DNA from: Amoebidium appalachense
Taxonomy: Eukaryota > Ichthyosporea
Length of the DNA stretch: 64,000 bases
Assembly: GCA_963693365.1 (NCBI GenBank)
Contig: CAVNZM010000001.1
Coordinates: forward strand, 11,718,001 to 11,782,000
Reading direction: 5' to 3'
The position numbers were made by a program, and so were the translations under genes. Below the pieces are notes generated by a model. The model did no database searches. It was not told the DNA's origin and saw nothing but the letters and a program-made list of their open reading frames with translations. This document shows positions 40,023-64,000 of this stretch, one piece after another (positions within the stretch are counted from its first letter, which is position 1; every line of letters begins with the position of its first letter).

Positions 40023-41114
40023 GGGGGGGGGGGGGGGGGGGGGGGGGTGTTTAGCCCCTTCCGCCCAACCCAAAAAACAAAACAAAAAAAAAAAAAAACA
40101 CTTCACACACACAGGGGGGTGGGGGAGAGAGAGGGGGAAAGGAGGCTACGTGTGCCCCCCCTCCTCCTCCCCCCCCCCCCCCCCCTTCTTTCCCCAATCG
40201 TACCAAGCCTTCCCCCACCGACTCCTTTCAGCCTTTCTTGCTCCAACTCCTCATGTACACAAACGTTTCACAAAGTTAAACGACCTGTACGCAAGTAGAT
40301 GGGTTAACCCTACGGTTATGCATACACAATTATACGTACATGCCAAACAAAAATACTGGGATATTCAAGGAGATAATTAGGCCATTCGAGGAGAAAACAG
40401 TATCCGGAACTATAAACCCTACGGTTATACATATACAAATATATGTACATGCCAAACAAATATACTGGGACTGAGTTCTACGAGATAATCAGGCCATTCT
40501 CAGAGAAAACCGATATGTCTCCATTCAGATAGGGCTAAAGGGATAGATGATCGGGATAGATAGTTCGAGATTTTGAGATTATCTCATATATGACATGATA
40601 GTTAGGTCACAGAATGGGATAGAGCGAAGGGATTATACGGACAATTTTGGGTTAGAGTTAGATAACCCTAACTCCTAACTTAGATAATTAGATATATCAA
40701 GCTTACACTCAGCTCTAGATATCACTTTAGTCACGTGTACGGTAGGGCTTCCAGAGTTTTTACAGGTTGGGAATAAACGAGCAGTGTGCGTCCAGAGAAT
40801 CGCGCAAAGACACCGTATGCACTGACAAACGAACAAAGAGAAGGCACGGTAGAATATACACAGAACACCCGTTAAATTCTTAAACGGCTAATCCGTATCA
40901 AGCGTATCATCCGACGGCCACAATAGTTTGAATATACAATTTTGAAAGCACACCGTGTCAAATTCTTAGTCCCATCAATATTAGCCACTTGACTAGTACA
41001 AAGCATATGTCAAAATCAGAATCCCTGACACAACAGTAGTCACTTAATTCTACAGAAAGCACACACGTCGAATTCTCAGTCTCCAATCCAATATCAAAAC
41101 CTGTCTTATACCGT
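36027..41114. other. Intergenic, low complexity
   Basis: No convincing gene in 5 kb. It holds G runs (36970-37028, 37720-37855, 39033-39090, 39371-39402, 39990-40047), C runs (37064-37106, 39177-39194, 39250-39292), A runs, and a (GT)-rich stretch (39640-39910). Unique sequence upstream of the oxidase (36030-36700) has inverted CCAAT boxes and may be its promoter. Confidence 0.5.
40310..40520. repeat. Imperfect 105-bp tandem duplication
   Basis: CCCTACGGTTAT and ACATGCCAAACAAA recur with about 85% identity over two units (from 40308 and 40416). Confidence 0.7.
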
Positions 41115-42367
41115 TCACAACAGCTCCAAGCCATCCACCTCTATTTTTTGCCATACCGCCAGTTCAGTTCCCGTCCAGGTGACACCCACCCCCCACACCC
41201 GCAACAGCAGCCGGGCCTTGCGCCCCCTCAGAGGCCCGTCCACCCTAGCGAGAAGAAAGGGTGCTAGCGACAGCTGCAGGCGTTGGCCGTGCCATGTTGC
41301 CAACATCTTGATGTTCGACTTCCTGGGAGGTGTGAAAGGGTGAGTTGGGCACGGGGGGAAAAGAAATATGTGCATGTGTGGCAACCGCGACTGTGTGTAA
41401 ACGTGTGCCTAGATATGCTGCGAGGCTTTTGGGAACCACTAAAAAGGCCGATACTGTATTTTTGAGAACACTTTGAGATGGGGTAAAAGGCTGTGCTACT
41501 CGAAGAATATAGCTTCACGGAAGGGGGGCGGTGGTGGAGGTGGCGGTGTGTGTGTGTGGGGGGGGGGGGGGGGGGGGGGGGGAGGGGGGGTAGAGAGAGA
41601 GAGGGGGGGGGGGGGGGGGGGAGGGAGAGAGAGAGAGGGATAGAGCTAGAGAGAGAGAGAGAAAGAAAAAAGAAAGAGAGCTTGAGCACGAGAGAAACGA
41701 GAGAGAGAAAGGGGGAGGGGGGAGGGGGGGGGGTAGAAAGAGATGGGGGGGGGGGGGGGGGGGGGGACGGGAGAGGGGGGGCTCCCTGAGGACAGAGCCA
41801 TGGAGGTGGGGGGGGGGGGGGGGGGAGGGGGAGGGAAGAGTTCCGCACAGCCGCAGGCATAATGGGAGGGGGAGGGGTAGGGAGACAAAGGGGGGGGGGG
41901 GGGGGGGGGGGGGGGGGAGGGGAGGATCGTTGGACCTTATATCTAGAGTTTGGTAGGTGGTTCTGGGTGGCGGTGGTGGTGGTGGTGTTCGGAGGGAGGG
42001 GGGAGGGGGGGGGGAGGGGGGGGGGGGACAAAACGTTTACGCCTGACAACATAATGCATAGTACAAAACAAAAAAAAAAATGTGAGCAGAGCCCACCTAC
42101 CCTCAGGGCGGGTGCGGGGAGACTGCGGGGAGGGAGGTGGGGGGGGGGGGGGGGGGGGAGGGGCAGGGGGAGGAGCGCGGGAGCGGGAAGGGGGAAGGCG
42201 AGGGAGGGAGGGGGTGGAGGGGGGGGGTGGGGGGGGGGGGGAATGGGAGAGGGGGATCTCTGGACCATAACCTAGAGGTCGATATTGGTGATGGCAGTGG
42301 TGGTGGTAATGGTGACAATAAGGGGGGATGGGGGTGGGAGGGAAAGGGGAAGAGGGCGCAGCGCAGG

Positions 42368-42449
<82 letters not shown>

Positions 42450-43045
42450 AGGGAAAAGGAGGAGGGTTGGATGGGGATGGGGATAGGGGAGGTGGGGGGG
42501 AATTGGGTGGTGGTAGTGGTAGGTAGGGGGGGGGGGGGGGGGGGGGGGGGGGAGCGGATATATACGTGATTGTGGCATCCATAGCGACATTGGGCAGCTT
42601 CGCGAGTTTGATGGCCGACTTCACGTGGGGTCTTGTAGAGAGGTCGGTCACGGCACGGCCCAACAGCCATTGCAACTCCCGATCCAATGCCGTGAACTGC
42701 CCCTCAACCCCCACGTGGTTGCTGGGCGCATGCCCGGGCAGTTCTTGCAGTGACGTCAGCAGCTGCGGGTGGGTGCCGAGTTTGAGCCAGTGCCGGCGCT
42801 CCTTGGCGTTGATGGACTGGTACAGGCTGGATGCAAGGGCAGCAGTGTTGACGTTTGCCTGACCGCGTTCGGGCCCAATGGGCAGGGCCACACGCATAGG
42901 CTGCAGCAGGTGCATCTCGAACGTGTTTGCACGTACCGGGTTGATGCTGGGTCCTACACCCTCGTAAAAAGCCAGCATGGTGGGTGTGTGCTCGGGGGAA
43001 GAAACATCTGTCCAGGTGAAGGAGGTGGCGCGCCACCTGCACGCT

Positions 43046-43103
<58 letters not shown>

Positions 43104-43121
43104 GGTGTCATGGTGTGTGTG

Positions 43122-43157
<36 letters not shown>

Positions 43158-44811
43158 GGAGCACGCGGGAGGGGGGCCAGGGGCAGAGGGGGGTTACAAT
43201 ATTGTGTTAGAGAGTACGAAGCACATATTCATGACAGACAACACCCTGCAGATTGCAAAGCAAACCTAAAGAGTATAGTGGGGGGGGGGGGGGGGGGGGG
43301 GGGGGGAGGGATTAGGGGGGGGGGGGGGGGGGGGGGGCAGGGTCCTGTGTATTTGTGGCGTGGGGAAGTAAGATCGAGCAAGACGTTAAAGATGGTGCCC
43401 AACACTGGGTCACTCCTGCCCTCAGGTCATATTTGGGTTTTTTCTCAGAGGATGTCGCATTGTGTTCTCACTAGCTCTCACTCCCAATTGGCACATTTCC
43501 GTAACTGTATGTTATTATATGTGCCTTTGTACGAAGTTCAATATGCCAAGTGTCATACACCGTGGCATGCATGTGTTCTTACATGGCTAGGCACGGTCAT
43601 ATATAAAGTACGTGTGTGCTTGTATGAATATGCAGGTGTGTTCCTGTGTGTGTGCTTGTGTGAATATGCAGGTGTGTTCCTGTGTGTGTGCTTGTATGAA
43701 AATGCAGGTGTGTTCCTGTGTGTGTGCTTGTATGAATATGCAGGTTTGCGCCTGTGTGTGTGCTTGTGTGAATATGCAGGTGTGTTCCTATGTGTGTGCT
43801 TGTGTGAATATGCAGGTGTGTTCCTGGGTGTGTGCTTGTGTGAATATGCAGGTGTGTTCCTGTGTGTGTGCTTGTGTGAATATGCAGGTGTGCTCCTGTT
43901 GTGTAAATATGCAGGTGTGTTCCTATGTGTGTGCTTGTGTGAATATGCAGGTGTATTCCTGTGTGTGTGCTTGTGTGAATATGCAGGTGTGTTCCTGTGT
44001 GTGCTTGTGTGAATATGCAGGTGTGTTCCTGTGTGTGTGCTTGTGTGAATATGCAGACGTGCAGTGCAGATCCACGTCTATGCAAGTTCCCGCATTTGGT
44101 GCTTGCATGAACATGCAGGGGCTGTGCACATATGCATGCACAGAACATGGCTGGTCTAGGCCAGCAAGTAACTTTATCCAGTTAAACTCGTGTGCATTCC
44201 TAGCAAAACAAAATTGCCCTTACCCCTACGTGTTGTGCATATGTGTCTGCTTTTGCATGACGGAGCTGGTGCCGTGCACAACCCTTTCTTCTGTTCCCAG
44301 GTCATAGTCTTCAAGGGCCCACACGTACCTGGGTTTGTCATGTTGGTCTTACTGTTGGGGCCGTCAGTTCACGGCACAAGGGCAGGCTAGCCTCCGCACA
44401 GCCAAACGCAACTCCTGCCGTGGGCTCGTGGAAGAACTCGGGTAGGAACACATTCCCACTGCTGTCAGTTAAAGCAAAAGTAGCCTCCTTCCTGCCCGTC
44501 TCGTTGACGTACCCCCAGACCCCGTCTTTGCCCTCCGAGTCGGTCTGCTTGTTGAGCGCTTTTGCACGTGCTGTGTTGTTGTCAGCCCCCGGAAGGCCGA
44601 AGCACTCACACACACGGGTCCAAATGGGCCTTTTGGTGCGCGGGAGGGCAAGCACCCTCTTCTTGATGATGTCAGCAGACAGGCAGAGGTCGTAGGCATT
44701 CCCAGGCAGGCGGGGGTAGACCATGCCGGCACGGGATGCTGAGGGTCTGACCTGCAGGCCCACCTTGGCCCCCACAAGAACGCACCATGCCACATCATCC
44801 CCCACATATAC
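41115..44811 (-). CDS. Unknown gene with at least three exons
   Basis: Three coding segments on the minus strand with good borders: 44811-44353 (acceptor TGCAG, donor GTAAGA, both phase 0), about 43036-42566 (acceptor GTGCAG, donor GTATAT), and 41322-41115 (acceptor TCCCAG, stop). Phases fit between the last two. Between the first two they need either an unseen exon or an acceptor at CCCCCGAG (about 42990). The middle exon encodes [20 protein letters not shown] and later [20 protein letters not shown]. The last ends EVDGLELL. Exon composition is clearly coding. No domain recognised. The first exons may lie further upstream. Confidence 0.6.
42368..42448. repeat. Poly-G tract of about 80 bases
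   Basis: An almost unbroken G run in an intron of the unknown gene. Shorter runs (20-40 G) crowd 41558-42250. A strong G-quadruplex former; the length is probably uncertain. Confidence 0.85.
43608..44060. repeat. 34-bp minisatellite
   Basis: About thirteen copies of a 34-bp unit, GTGTGTGCTTGTGTGAATAT followed by GCAGGTGTGTTCCT, inside an intron of the unknown gene. Point variants (GTATGAAAATG, TTTGCGCC) differ between copies. Confidence 0.9.
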
Positions 44812-45074
44812 CTGCACGTGTGCGTGAGTATGGGTCGGCTCCTGCCTGTGTTTGCATACACACAAACATACACACGCACACGTGCGCGCACACACCCACA
44901 CCCGCACCCACACAGTAACGAAAGCATGAACACACATACCGAGCACACAGTGAGCACATGCACCCACACACAAGCATATCTAATGGCATCCATACACATG
45001 CCAGCCAAACACCAAATCCATGCACACGCGCGTGAGTGCACACCCACCCACACAACCACAACCACACAACTTAC

Positions 45075-45113
<39 letters not shown>

Positions 45114-45416
45114 ACACACACACCGACCCCCTAAAAGCCCACACCAAGAAAGCTACGAACTAGACACACCCACCCACACACACACATACACACACGCGCG
45201 CGCGTAAGCATATTGTTAAGCATGTATTCTAATCAACCTACGAATCCACTGGATGCATTATGATACTTCACAAGCATCATCACACACACAAGCCAACCTC
45301 AGCACACACCAAGCCTACACAAGCACAGATACTAATCAAAGCACAATACTATATACACACACATAGGCACACTTTGAAATTCTAACCAAGCGGCAAATTC
45401 AAGATCCATCCTACAA

Positions 45417-45504
<88 letters not shown>

Positions 45505-45605
45505 AGGATGTTCTTGTATGACTTGCAGCAAACCGTTATACGTGGCATGATAATCATGGACATGTCGTTACCATTCGTCGAGGTGAGCCCCCCCCTCCCC
45601 CCCCC

Positions 45606-45638
<33 letters not shown>

Positions 45639-45643
45639 CCCCC

Positions 45644-45735
<92 letters not shown>

Positions 45736-46106
45736 AGGCCTAATGCACATGCGCTTGATTGGGTGCCGGTGCCTTGCCGACCTCTACCGGCATGGGGCAA
45801 CTGCCTCCCTAACCTGGTCCGGCAATACATCGTACATGAGTCAGACCCTAAGAAAGTCGGTATGCCCCCCCCCCCTCCCCCCCCCCCCCTCTCCCTCCCC
45901 CCCCCCCCCTTTCTTTCCCCCCCCCCCCCCCCCCCTTCCACCCCCTCCCCCCCCTAAAAAAAAATATGAAAACTCAGTAAATCATTTGATAATAAATCCG
46001 ATTTCTCATAAAAACTTTAAATAAAAATAACTTGTTAGAAAACATGCACCACACACACACACACACACACACACGCACGCGCACGCGCGCGAGCACACGC
46101 ACACAC

Positions 46107-46180
<74 letters not shown>

Positions 46181-46945
46181 TTGCGCACACACGCACACGG
46201 CAGATTGAAGCACACAAACCCACACACGAGTATACACACCAACCCACCCACGACTCACGACTCAAATTGGTGCACATGTGCTTTTGCAGAAGGTGAATGC
46301 CATGTGCAAAGTTGTGTATCAATCGTTTTGGATGTGTTCCTTCCATTCTTGTAGCAAGATGGCTCGGGGGGACCACCATGATGGACCGGCGGAAAGGGGG
46401 GGAGGGGGGGGGGGGGGGAGGGGGAGGGCGGGAGGAGGAGGGGAGGGGGGAGTGGGGGGGAGTGGGGAGATGGGTATAATGTCACGTGTTTGCGTGCGTG
46501 CGTTTCTGCTCGCACATATAGGCGGTGTGTGCGAACATGAAGGGGAAAATGGAACGGTAAGGATGTGGCTGTTTTTTTCGCTTCTGTTTGCTTCGCTGTG
46601 CGGCTCCGCATTGTCATTGTGTTGGTTTTGGAGGTGCTTTTACATAACAAAAAGCTTGCAGTGTGCATGTAGAAACGTGGGGATTAGGCAGGGCCTCCTA
46701 GAATTTCTGGCTTGGGGCCCCTATGTGTCCATGTTTTTCCTCCTTTTTCCAATTCACTTAGATGCACATGATTTAAGTGCACTAATTTTCTCTTTTTTAT
46801 TATTCTTTCCCCATGTATCGTGCATAACTCCCCCTCTTCCCCCCCTCCCCTCTCAACTCCCCCTTTCCCCCTGCTCCCCCACCCCTCCAAACACATACAC
46901 GCGCAGGCCGGCGCATGTGCGCGCGTGCACACACACACACACACT

Positions 46946-47082
<137 letters not shown>

Positions 47083-47552
47083 ACACGCACACATTCGCAT
47101 AGTAATTGCAGAATGTTATCAAGGGTAATGCCGATCAACAGCAGTAGCAACAGACCCTGCAAAGGGACCCCGATGGCCCAGCCAATTGCCCTGAGTCATC
47201 GCCAAGTCTGATAATGTATACTTAAAAATGGACATGCCTTCCGCAGGCTCACTTCCATACGAATGTGGAGGCTTTATCTCACACACTGGAGCGTGCACTC
47301 ACACCAGGCTGTGGGCGAAAAATTTTACATGGTTTTTCGTAGTACCTCCGCTGCACAAGAGCAGTCATATAGATAGTTGTGCACAAGTATGCTAAAGCCA
47401 GACACATGGCTTGCCTGACATTCCCGACTTGACTAAACACACGTGCGTGACTATGATTTGCACAGTAGATGTTTTGATTGGCCCAGGGAAACTCACAACG
47501 GCTACCACGAAACTTGACTCTACAGTAACACACACGGCGCACACACACACAC

Positions 47553-47583
<31 letters not shown>

Positions 47584-47591
47584 TCAACCAA

Positions 47592-47654
<63 letters not shown>

Positions 47655-47852
47655 ACCTGATACAAAAGAGTCCCCGGGGAAGCCGGACAAAAAAAAAAAA
47701 AAAAAAAAGGACGAGACCCCAAGTTGTACGGTACTTCATAGAGTGGGAAAGTTAGGATAGATTATGATCACCCGACCTCCATGTAACTGATAAAACGCTG
47801 AGGGGATACACCGAGTAGAACTACAGCATACCCGAGTTTCTTGTGCGTCGAG

Positions 47853-48653
47853 GCAGTACAGGACACATATGGCACCCGCAAGGGAGGGGGGCGGGCGGTA
47901 TCTGATTGGGTAAAAGGGGGGTCAGCGCGTGTTTACGATTGGGAGGGAGCGCACTGGTGCGTTTTAAGGATCGACCATTCGCCTAATATCATGCTTTTTT
48001 ATTGCCGTGGGCGAAAAAAAAAAACAGCAGTACAGGACACATATCTCACATCCTGAAGTTCACTGTCGGTCTAACCCTGGATCTAAAAATAAACGCCATG
48101 ATTCTAATGACGTGTTTGCGCAAACCAGTTACGCCAAAAAAATTACCAGCCAGTCCGGTAGTTGAACAGTTTTCAAAAAACGAAAACTGGTCCCCCGTTT
48201 CGTTCTTGCCGCTCACACACGCGGACTGACTGAAAAAGGCATGTGCCCAAAGATTTTATAAGTTGTGTGGAGAATGCTGATTGGATGATCTAAAACGCCC
48301 ATATGGGGTGCTGATACTCTGGCAATGGACAATTTAAAAAACCAGACGCCTAGTCCGGATGCAAATGCCATGCCACGTCACGGTTTGAAGAACAACCGTC
48401 ATGGTGGCAAAGCAAAATAGCTAGCCATATACATGTTTTTACGTAATCTATTTCATGGAGCTTCTATTCACTATGATAGATCAAAATGGACATGTATTTG
48501 CTGGTAATGCCATCAACGTTACAAAACATTAGCGAATACGAAGACAGAGATTTATCGGCGATTCGAGCACGAATCGAAGCACCAATCAATCCAAAACTCG
48601 CTTTCTTAGACTTTTTCAGTGGTGTTTTCGGTTTTGCAGTACAGGACACATAT
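47853..48653. repeat. 18-bp sequence repeated three times
   Basis: GCAGTACAGGACACATAT occurs at 47853-47870, 48027-48044 and 48636-48653 in unlike surroundings. In each place one frame reads AVQDTY. A short open frame (48486-48722, 78 residues) contains the third copy. Meaning unknown. Confidence 0.6.
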
Positions 48654-48968
48654 TATAGTAAATGGCATGCAGTTATGAAAGAACGCCCGAGGTTTGCGGG
48701 CCAAATCAATGACGTAATTTAAAACCAAGTAGTGACGTCTTTTGCATTATGTTAAAACGGCCCTTGATGCGTCATGATGTGAAACGGTTACGCGTTACTG
48801 CGGTTTTGATGAAAGAAAAGATCTAGAAGACAAGTTGAAGAGAAGAACGTTAATATATAAGTGATAGTCATAGGGGTATAGGGCTGCGAGTGTTCTACTA
48901 TTCACCACATGTTTGTACTCAACATACCAGGGCATTATCACACAGGAACTGCGTGTATGAACTATCAA

Positions 48969-49052
48969 GAAAACGAACTTCCTGAAGATTTCGCCATTTT
49001 TAAAACTATCAATTCTGAAAACGAACTTCCTGAAGATTTCGCCATTTTTAAA
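48969..49052. repeat. 48-bp tandem duplication
   Basis: A 36-base block encoding ENELPEDFAIFK appears twice, 48 bases apart, in an open frame of 86 codons (48909-49169) that ends just before the PAP2_C start. It may be 5' UTR or an upstream frame of that gene. Confidence 0.6.
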
Positions 49053-49170
49053 GCACACACACTACGGGAAGCACCTTGCACATTCCTCGATCCTCAAGGA
49101 ACTAGACCTGAGCTTTCCTTGTTTTCCTTGGGCCTTCTCTTGGTAATGCTTTTACACGCACACGCATAGA

Positions 49171-52098
<2,928 letters not shown>

Positions 52099-54066
52099 TG
52101 GGAAAGGTTTTTAAGGGTCGGGATGAAATGGCAATTGAATGGATGTAGATGTCGGCGGTTTGGGCCCATATGTATTTGGTGGGTGGGGGGGTGGGGGGGC
52201 GGGCTGTGTGCGTGTGTGCGGGTGGGTGTGAAAAGCAAAATCAAGTTCCGATGGCACCTATTTACTCGTTGGGGCCGGCTTGTTCTTGTACTTCTGAAAG
52301 GTTTGTTTTTAAAATACCACGTGCTTATAAGGGGAAAAGGTGTAAAACAGACTATGTACACTGTCAGACAAGCAAGATTTAGGGTTGGCCGGCTGAAATT
52401 GCACTGGCATGTGATGTCAGCCTAAGATACTTCCATATATAGAAGTATCTCAGTGTGACGTCATTTCAGATTGAAATTTTCACGGAGGTCTGTAGTCTGA
52501 CGGGGTACGTACAAGTCTGTTTTAAACCATTAGTCGTTAATGGAAGGTTTGTGGAGAAACATGAGGCTGTCTTCCTATACTGCATGCTCTGTCAAGCTTG
52601 TATATAGTACATAACGGGCCGTTTAAATTTGCCCATTGTCGAGTAAATTTTTTGACGTGTATGGGTTTAGGGGTTTAGACTTGACCACTACAGGGTATGT
52701 GCTTACTGTTTTAATGCTTCTACAAGATCTGGGGATGCAACTAGATCTATTTCCATGGACACCATATTGTTTGGTGATTAAACTTGAGGTGGATCAGCAT
52801 GGTGGTCCTTTTCGGTGTTCCCCGGACACACGTTGCAAATTATCGTATGGACCAATTATTTTCGCGCGATCGCACGATTAGCCAAATATAGAAAATTGGA
52901 CGGGAAGTTTTTGCGCGCCCAAAAAAAAGTTTTTATAAAACAATAAAAAAGTAGGAATATACACATTCACAGGGGAACAAGCGTACAAGCGCTTCCGCAT
53001 GCATGTGCGCATACGCATGTACGGACACATGCGACATGCAAAGGAATATTTGTGCATGAATGACCACCTAAGACGTAAATACACACACTTTGCCAGTCAA
53101 GCCATGACCTCCTATAGCTATACTTTTAAACATGTTAGTACATAGGAAGCCTTGCAATTGCATCAAGCCCCCGCCCGCCGAGTCCCCCGGGGCCCCCCCA
53201 ACCAAATGTGTACAGCCTGCCATTGTGTGTGGTGTGTGTGTGTGTGTGTGTCTGTGTGTGTTCGTGCCACTACTGTGTTATAGTGCATTAACATGTGTGG
53301 TTTTGAAGGGGGCAGGGGCAACGGTACCGGTTACAAAATAGAAGTGACTGGAGCGCATGCTATGACGAATACTTCCCAGAACGGTTCATGAAATCGGATA
53401 TTATCTTGCACACCTTGCCTGATGTATGGCAACTTTATTGATACGGCACATGTATACACCACACCATTCCAAATGTACTCCTACGGAATATATGCAAACT
53501 ACCACGTGCAAGAAATTGGGAAAATATGGTAACTATATATGGGCATGTGAATACGCCTTGTGCAGAGCCAATAATAGTATGCTTATACGGGAACCAAATT
53601 TGTATTACTATCTGAACCCTGAAAGTCGATGTTAAGCACGATCCGATTTCAATAGTCGACACTCTCTCCCACTCAACAAAACAAGAAAAAACCAAAGATG
53701 CTGCAACCAATGTACATCAATCGCTTCTGAGAAATACCAAAGAAAAAAACAAAAGAGAAATGGAACAAGTTCACCACCTCCACGTACCCTGCCCACCTAA
53801 GCCAGACGTTACCACTTGACTGAACAATCATGCACAAAACATCACAGCACAGAGAAACAAAAAAAAACAAGACTAATCCCCCTCCCTCCCCCCCCTCCAC
53901 ACACACACACACACATGCCACCACCACCGCCGCCGTCGCCGCCACCACCCCACCCCACGTGTAATAATCTACATATGTCACTGTCGTTACCAATAAAGCA
54001 ACCCTAACTCTCGTTGAATAAAGCAACCCTAACTCTCGTTGCTTTCAGAGGGAAACACATTTGGGC
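52099..54066. other. Intergenic between convergent PAP2_C and SEC24 genes
   Basis: No gene. It holds a 9-bp hairpin AGATACTTC-catatata-GAAGTATCT (52425-52450), a CRE-like palindrome TGACGTCA (52456-52463), and a 26-bp duplication with AATAAAGCAACCCTAACTC (53992-54042). The last copy of that duplication lies just before the SEC24 stop and supplies AATAAA signals for either gene. Confidence 0.5.
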
Positions 54067-63397
<9,331 letters not shown>

Positions 63398-64000
63398 CTA
63401 AAAAAACAAAAGGGGGTCAGCCTAGGTGGGGAATAAACACCCCGCAACAGGCCAGTGTATGAGCAGGCGTGTGTGTATGTGTGTGCTGTGTGAGCGTCTA
63501 TGTGTGGGATTGTGCGAGTCTGTAATGGGATTCAACAAAGTGCCTATGAACTAAGAAAAGAGTGTGGGCGTCAGGAAAAAGAAGAGACTCCCAGGTAGCG
63601 CCCGGGGGAGGGGGGGGTATACGGTAGGAATATAAATTGCAAGTACGGCGTAATGCACACACAGATCATGCAACACACGTAGACTGCATTCTTAAAGAGG
63701 GCTCACGCCATCTTGGTGGTGGTGGTTGGTGGTGGTGGCGGCGGCGGTGGTGGTGTGTGTTCGGTGTGTGTGTGTGTGTGTGTGTGTTCGGTGTGCGCGC
63801 GCGCGCGTGTTTGTGTGTGTGTGTGTTGGTGGTGGTGGTGGTGGTGGTGGTGGTGGTGGTTGGGTGGGTTGGGGGGGGGGGGAGGGGGGGGGGGGGGGGG
63901 GGGGGGGATTTGAATGCGGAACACGGTACGAAGTACGCATACACGACGAGAAGCATGGTGCAGGACACATGCAAAGGCAAACATTCAAGTATGCAACATC
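63398..64000. other. Upstream intron of SEC24
   Basis: The first visible exon opens with an acceptor (TTTTTTAG at 63398-63405), so this stretch is intron. It holds GT-, GGT- and G-repeats. No further exon seen. Confidence 0.6.

Noticed and set aside
36900-40050. Many open frames of poly-Gly, poly-Pro, poly-Val-Cys or poly-Thr-His
   Set aside because: They are translations of G, C, GT and CA runs with no splice-site or domain support.
45507-45861. Two exon-like segments on the plus strand (MFLYDLQQTVIRG and ADLYRHGATASLTW)
   Set aside because: Each has a donor, but the phases do not join without a stop, and no domain is recognisable. Mentioned only as a possibility.

Overview
The window is eukaryotic DNA in two unlike halves. 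From about 32 kb rightwards it carries spliceosomal genes: a four-exon D-amino-acid-oxidase-family gene, an unknown gene of at least three exons, a two-exon sphingomyelin-synthase-type (PAP2_C) gene, and the last eleven exons of SEC24. They sit among very long (CA)n/(GT)n tracts and G/C homopolymers. From 1 to about 22 kb the genes are compact and look intronless: Fic, patatin-like phospholipase, SF3 helicase, PD-(D/E)XK-like nuclease, C2H2 proteins, a LLPGK-motif viral-type fragment, and an IS607 element with a Fanzor2/TnpB-type nuclease. This content resembles large DNA viruses and virus-like elements of protists. I recognise no capsid, packaging ATPase or polymerase gene, so the viral origin is inference. 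The host is probably a unicellular eukaryote; I cannot place it further. Layout: 1-7058 is one arm-to-arm palindrome (Fic, patatin and a BED-like gene on each arm). Its centre is an 18-nt unpaired loop flanked by 40-bp tandem repeats, the architecture of a hairpin telomere or concatemer junction. The left arm runs off the window. 7.4-13.4 kb holds a C2H2 protein, nuclease and helicase on the minus strand, then small unknown genes on both strands. 13.4-15.67 kb is the IS607 element, which splits a C2H2 zinc-finger gene. 16.35-22.12 kb is a unit bounded by inverted 93-bp-repeat arrays, with three coiled-coil genes and a 22-bp minisatellite inside. 22.1-31.9 kb is a repeat-rich transition: minisatellites, a foldback element with 80-bp inverted ends, a decayed LINE with RNase H, a small gene with a CCAAT/E2F-like promoter, and a 216-bp-period repeat cut by a 944-bp solo LTR with a 5-bp target duplication. 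32.6-63.4 kb is host genes. Functional links: the helicase, nuclease and palindromic end would fit a self-replicating linear element. Fic and patatin overlap by ATGA and look co-expressed. Several left-half genes share a TATAAAAG core box, some with CCAAT clusters, which suggests transcription by host-type RNA polymerase II. SEC24 (COPII coat), the PAP2_C enzyme and the oxidase are ordinary cell functions with no link to the left half. Several left-half frames are broken at homopolymers, and the two palindrome arms disagree at just such runs, so some breaks may be sequencing errors rather than decay.
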